From: Kocuria palustris
Lineage (GTDB): Bacteria; Actinomycetota; Actinomycetes; Actinomycetales; Micrococcaceae
Length of the DNA stretch: 64,000 nucleotides
Direction of reading: 5' to 3'
NCBI RefSeq assembly: GCF_016907795.1
Contig: NZ_JAFBCR010000001.1
Location: forward strand, 2,108,001-2,172,000
Both the position numbers and the translations under genes were made by a program. Positions 58,980 through 64,000 of the stretch are shown piece by piece (position 1 is the first letter of the stretch; every line of letters begins with the position of its first letter). Under the pieces are notes generated by a model. It did no database searches, was not told where the DNA came from, and saw only the letters and a list, made by a program, of their open reading frames with translations.

Positions 58980-59789
58980 TCAGCCCAGGGCGTCCGCCCG
59001 CAGCTGCGCGAACTGCGTCAGCAGCCGCCCCAGGGCCTCGGGGGAGGCCACGCGGAACGGCGCGACCGTCTCCTTGTCGCCGACCTTCAGGCCGACGTCC
59101 TGGGGGCGCAGCGCCCGCATGCCGTCCTCGTCGGTGACGTCGTCGCCCACGAACAGCGCCGCATCCGCGCCCGTGGCCCGGATCAGCGCCTCGACGCCCT
59201 CGCCCTTGGTCGCCGAGAGCACCGAGCACTCCATGACCTGCTGGCCCGGGGTGATGCGCAGCCCGTCCAGGGCCTCGAAGCGCCCGAGCATCTCGGCCAG
59301 CGCCTGATCCGACAGGGACTGGTCCTCCATGGGACGGGTGTGCAGACAGACCCCGGCCGGCTTGAGCTCGGCCTTGGCCCCGGGATACCGGTCCACGACC
59401 TCGCGCACGGCGTCGACGGCGCGGTCGAGTGCCACGAGCTGCTCCCCGGACAGGCGGATGGCCGTGTCGCCGGCGTCGGGCCCGAGCGGATGCAGGTCCA
59501 GCTCGGCCCCGTGGGACCCGCTGAGCAGCTTGGTGCGGTCCTTGTTCACGACGGAGCGCAGGAAGCCGAGGTCCCGCCCGGAGATGATGCCCACGTGAGT
59601 GCGCTCCATGGCCGCCAGCCGGTCGAGCGCCTCCTGGGACTCGGGCAGCGCCCGGGAGTCCTGCGGGTCCACGGTGAAGGGGGCCAGGGTGCCGTCGAAG
59701 TCGAAGGCGGCCAGCAGGACGGGCGCCTTCGCCAGACGCCGCAGGGCCTCGAGAAGCTCAGGAGAGAGGGCGTCGTCGGGAGAGGACAT
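58980..59789 (-). CDS. otsB: Trehalose-6-phosphate phosphatase
   Basis: The 269-residue HAD-type phosphatase has Asp30/Asp32 in AFDFDGTL, ISGRDLGFL, GSHGAEL and the final GDDVTDEDG. Start 59789 is chosen because AGGAG lies about 10 nt upstream; the Met at 59810 would overlap otsA and lacks a ribosome-binding site. It completes trehalose synthesis from the OtsA product. Confidence 0.94.
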   Translation of the reverse strand: MSSPDDALSPELLEALRRLAKAPVLLAAFDFDGTLAPFTVDPQDSRALPESQEALDRLAAMERTHVGIISGRDLGFLRSVVNKDRTKLLSGSHGAELDLHPLGPDAGDTAIRLSGEQLVALDRAVDAVREVVDRYPGAKAELKPAGVCLHTRPMEDQSLSDQALAEMLGRFEALDGLRITPGQQVMECSVLSATKGEGVEALIRATGADAALFVGDDVTDEDGMRALRPQDVGLKVGDKETVAPFRVASPEALGRLLTQFAQLRADALG

Positions 59790-59793
59790 GGGC

Positions 59794-61314
<1,521 letters not shown>

Positions 61315-61348
61315 GGTGCACTCTCCTCCATCGGGTGATCTGCTGGAT

Positions 61349-61354
61349 CCAGTC
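61349..61354 (-). promoter_or_regulatory. Probable -10 element of otsA-otsB
   Basis: TAGACT on the minus strand, about 35 nt before the otsA start, giving a short leader that contains GGAGGAGAG. Confidence 0.5.
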
Positions 61355-61526
61355 TAGGTCGCCGCGCCTGGCCCGGCCCCGGGGCGTCTGCACGTCGGCT
61401 GGACGGTCCCTGATCGCGGAGGCGGGCGCGGTCACCGCTATCCTGGCGCGTGAGACCACTCGAGCCCGCGAAACGCCCCGGGCACCGCGGTGCCGTCACC
61501 CCCGACCTTCACGCAGAAGAGGATCC

Positions 61527-62489
61527 ATGGCCTCCCACCAGGACAAGGACGACTTCCGGGCTCAGGCCCGGGGGATCGCCGAGAAGCACGCCCAGGCCGA
61601 CCAGCGGCAGAAGCGCCTCCTCCAGGGCGGCATCGCGCTGCTCGTGGTCGCGATCCTGGTGATCGCAGCGCTCGTGGTCTGGCAGGTGCGCTCCCAGCGC
61701 ATCCCCGATTCCGGGCCCGTTCCCGCCAGCGCCAACCAGTGGGGCGGGATCGAGATGACCGCCGACGGCATCACGAAGGACTCCGCCGAATCGGACGAGG
61801 TCTCCGCCGACGATGCCGGCGACCCGCCCGAGACCCCGCCGGAGACCCCGGAGGCCGAGGGCATCGTCGAGCCGGGAACGGCCGCCGAGTCCGATGAGCC
61901 CGTGCAGATCGTGATCTGGCAAGACTTCGACTGCGTGCACTGCGCGGAGTTCGAGGAGGCCCACGCGGAGGACCTCGCGAAGGTCGTGGACTCGGGCGAG
62001 GCCACCGTCGAGTACCGCACGGTGAACTACCTGGACAACGCCACGTACTACTCCTCCCGCTCCGCGGCCGCCTTCTACGAGGTCGCGAACCAGGTGGGCA
62101 CCGACGAGGCGCTCGCCTTCCAGGAGGAGATGTTCACGCACCAGGGCACCGGCGGGCTCGACGACGACGAGATCGTCGAGATCGCCTCCAAGCACGGCGC
62201 CGACATCGAGCAGGCCATGGACGATCAGGACTGGCGCCCGATGGTCGACTACACCTCCGCCACGGCGCAGGCCGACGGCGTGAACGGCACCCCCACCGCC
62301 ATGGTCGACGGCGTGGTCTGGGAGCAGGGCTCGAGCCTCTCCGAGGCCGTCAAGGCCGCCGCCGAGGGCAAGGACCCGAACGACGCCGGCGGCGAGGCCT
62401 CGGACTCGGCTTCGGCCAGGGCCACGGAGTCGGCGTCCGCCTCCGCGTCGGGCTCCTCGACTGCCTCGGCGGAGCCCACCGAAGGCTGA
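61527..62489 (+). CDS. Membrane-anchored DsbA/thioredoxin-fold protein
   Basis: The 320-residue protein has a basic cytoplasmic head, one transmembrane anchor (about 32-53), an acidic Pro/Glu-rich stalk (about 85-125) and an extracytoplasmic thioredoxin_4/DsbA domain with Cys136-Val-His-Cys139 and the cis-Pro loop GTPTAMVDG. It probably forms or isomerises disulfides in exported proteins. The C-terminus (about 290-320) is a Ser/Ala/Thr low-complexity tail. ATG 61527 has GAGGA about 7 nt upstream. Confidence 0.88.
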   Translation: MASHQDKDDFRAQARGIAEKHAQADQRQKRLLQGGIALLVVAILVIAALVVWQVRSQRIPDSGPVPASANQWGGIEMTADGITKDSAESDEVSADDAGDPPETPPETPEAEGIVEPGTAAESDEPVQIVIWQDFDCVHCAEFEEAHAEDLAKVVDSGEATVEYRTVNYLDNATYYSSRSAAAFYEVANQVGTDEALAFQEEMFTHQGTGGLDDDEIVEIASKHGADIEQAMDDQDWRPMVDYTSATAQADGVNGTPTAMVDGVVWEQGSSLSEAVKAAAEGKDPNDAGGEASDSASARATESASASASGSSTASAEPTEG

Positions 62490-62511
62490 TTCCCCCTCGG
62501 ACCGCGCGACC

Positions 62512-62548
62512 ACGGCGCCCGTCGAGCCCAGGGCTCGACGGGCGCCGT
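62512..62548 (+). terminator. Terminator after the thioredoxin-fold gene
   Basis: A perfect 16-bp stem (62512-62527 with 62533-62548) with loop CCAGG, 22 nt after the stop codon. Confidence 0.85.
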
Positions 62549-62602
62549 CGTGTCATCCGGGTGCTCCCCGCTAGGATGGCAGGGTCCTTCAGCAGAGGAC
62601 GC

Positions 62603-62675
62603 GCCTCCTTAGCTCAGTCGGCAGAGCAGCTGCCTTGTAAACAGCAGGTCGTCGGTTCGATTCCGACAGGGGGCT
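62603..62675 (+). tRNA. tRNA-Thr (anticodon TGT)
   Basis: A 73-nt cloverleaf: acceptor GCCTCCT/AGGGGGC (one G-T pair), D-arm GCTC/GAGC, anticodon loop CTTGTAA (TGT), T-arm GTCGG/CCGAC. The anticodon stem GCTGC/ACAGC has a C-A mismatch next to the loop. CCA is not encoded (CCG follows). TAGGAT at 62572-62577 is its likely -10. Confidence 0.93.
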
Positions 62676-62689
62676 CCGCTTGTGCCAGC

Positions 62690-64000
62690 ATGTGGCTCAT
62701 GATCCTGGCAGCGCTGGACATGATGGTCCCCACCCACCAGAGCACGGGGCTGTGGCGCCATCCTCGCGCTCAGCCGGAGCAGTACCGGGACCTGAGGTTC
62801 TGGACCGCCCACGCACAGATGCTCGAGCGCGCCGGCTTCGACGCCCTGTTCCTGGCCGATGCCGCCGGGGTCTACGACGTCTTCGACGGCTCCGGGCGCA
62901 CCGCCATCCGCTCCGGGATGCAGTACCCGGCGCTGGATCCCCTGACGGCCGTCAGCGCGCTCGCCGCAGCCACCACCACCCTCGGCTTCGGCGTGACGGC
63001 CTCGGTGAGCTACGAGCAGCCGTATCTGCTGGCGCGCCGCTTCGCGAGCCTGGACCACCTCACGGACGGGCGCATCGGCTGGAACATCGTGACCGGCTAT
63101 CAGGAATCCGCCATGCGCAACCTCGGCGCCGGAGGCCAGCTGCCCCATGACGCCCGCTACGACCGGGCCGATGAGTTCATGGACGTGGTCTGCGCGCTGT
63201 GGGAGGGCACGTTCGAGCCGGGGGTGCTGCGCGCCGACGCCGAGTCCGGGATCTATCTCGACCCGGACCTCGTCCACGGGGCGGGTCATGAGGGCGAGCA
63301 CTTCAGCGTCCCCGGACCCGCGCTCGTGGCGCCGGGCCCGCAGCGCACTCCATACCTCTTCCAGGCGGGCTCCTCGCCGCGCGGGATGGCCTTCGCCGCC
63401 CGGCATGCCGAGGCCATGTTCTTCTCCGGGACCTCGACAGCATCCGTCCGTCGACTCACGGACGCCGCGCGAGCCGGGTTGGAGCGGGAGGGCCGCGGGG
63501 CGGATGCTGCGCACATGCTGATGTCGATCACGGTGATCGCCGACAGCACCGACGCGGAGGCGGCCGAGCGCGCGGCATCCTACGCCCAGTTCGCCGACCG
63601 GCAGGCTGCCCTGGCGCTGTTCGCGGGCTGGACCGGGCTCGACCTGGCGCCGTTCGACCCGCAGACCCCCTTGGCGCAGGCGGTCGCGCAGCTGACTGGC
63701 GACGGCGCCATCGAGGGCAACCGCTCAGCGCTGCAGTCCTTCCTGGAGCTGGACCCTGACCGGGACTGGACGGTGGGGGAAGTGGCTGCGCACATGTGCC
63801 TGGGCGCTCGCGGCCCCGTCGTGATCGGCTCGGGCGCCACGGTCGCCGAGGAGCTCGAGCGCTGGATGGCCGAGGCCGGCGTGGACGGCTTCAACATCGA
63901 CTACGGCCTGCGCGACGTGGATATGACGGCCTTCGCTGAGCACGTGAGCCCCGAGCTGCGCCGCCGCGGGCACCTGCCCGGGGGCGCCCGGCCAGGCTCG
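62690..64000 (+). CDS. FMN-dependent luciferase-like monooxygenase (NtaA/SnaA/DszA family), 3' truncated
   Basis: The frame stays open to the window end (437 codons visible; the family is usually about 440-460 residues, so little is missing). GLWRHPRAQ, the flavin-site TASVSYEQPYLLARRFASLDHLT, DGRIGWNIVTGYQESAMRN, YDRADEFMDVVCALW and QAGSSPRGMAFAARHAE are characteristic. These enzymes oxidise diverse substrates with FMNH2 supplied by a separate reductase; the substrate is unknown. The start (ATG 62690 or 62699) has no ribosome-binding site and begins 15-24 nt after the tRNA, so the start is uncertain. Confidence 0.88.
   Translation, partial: MWLMILAALDMMVPTHQSTGLWRHPRAQPEQYRDLRFWTAHAQMLERAGFDALFLADAAGVYDVFDGSGRTAIRSGMQYPALDPLTAVSALAAATTTLGFGVTASVSYEQPYLLARRFASLDHLTDGRIGWNIVTGYQESAMRNLGAGGQLPHDARYDRADEFMDVVCALWEGTFEPGVLRADAESGIYLDPDLVHGAGHEGEHFSVPGPALVAPGPQRTPYLFQAGSSPRGMAFAARHAEAMFFSGTSTASVRRLTDAARAGLEREGRGADAAHMLMSITVIADSTDAEAAERAASYAQFADRQAALALFAGWTGLDLAPFDPQTPLAQAVAQLTGDGAIEGNRSALQSFLELDPDRDWTVGEVAAHMCLGARGPVVIGSGATVAEELERWMAEAGVDGFNIDYGLRDVDMTAFAEHVSPELRRRGHLPGGARPGS

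Overview
The window is high-GC chromosomal DNA from an actinobacterium. The evidence is CarD, SenX3/RegX3, a GlgE-type glycogen pathway, an rRNA operon without spacer tRNAs, a 23S gene with the extra insertion typical of high-GC Gram-positives, and many GTG/TTG or apparently leaderless starts. The 16S sequence looks Micrococcaceae-like (Kocuria or a relative). That placement is from memory, without a database search.

Layout. 1-2.5 kb: 3' end of cstA, its small YbdD partner, a 54-bp palindrome and an unknown helical protein. 2.5-6.6 kb: NarL/DesK-type two-component pair divergent from an FtsX-like permease/ATPase pair, with a perfect 18-bp palindrome between them. 6.6-7.8 kb: an orphan gene in lower-GC DNA next to tRNA-Thr(CGT). 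8.1-15.5 kb: HAD hydrolase, secreted TAP-like hydrolase, holB-tmk, a Cys/Met PLP enzyme, a DUF2516-like membrane protein, gpmA and phoU. 15.6-22.9 kb: senX3-regX3 with three PHO-box-like repeats upstream, an LpqE-like lipoprotein, carD-ispD-ispF-cysS-rlmB (part of this order is shared with Mycobacterium). 22.9-35.9 kb: storage-carbon block glgX, glgP, glgE, treS and a maltokinase-GlgB fusion, giving a complete trehalose to maltose to maltose-1-P to branched glucan route plus degradation. 36-42 kb: rrn operon (two promoters, 16S-23S-5S, terminator) followed by two tandem 54-bp palindromes. 42.3-45 kb: CrtI-like FAD oxidoreductase and aldo/keto reductase.

45.1-53.6 kb is the most unusual part. 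A bidirectional promoter with overlapping -10 elements and a small inverted repeat separates two operons. Leftward are an SDR, a PlsC-type acyltransferase and a close homologue of alkyl-DHAP synthase (AGPS). Rightward are a ferritin-like protein that has lost its iron ligands, a fatty acyl-CoA reductase fused to a HAD phosphatase, an intact ferritin-like diiron protein and a TetR regulator. Together these are the activities expected for aerobic ether-lipid synthesis, or for another fatty-alcohol/aldehyde-derived lipid.

53.6-64 kb: DUF4032 protein, a sugar ABC importer without its ATPase (MalF with a large MalF-P2-like insertion), otsB-otsA, a membrane-anchored thioredoxin-fold protein, tRNA-Thr(TGT) and the start of a flavin-dependent monooxygenase cut by the window edge. 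Trehalose thus links two blocks: OtsA/OtsB make it, TreS-Mak-GlgE-GlgB turn it into glucan, and the importer may recover it or a related sugar.
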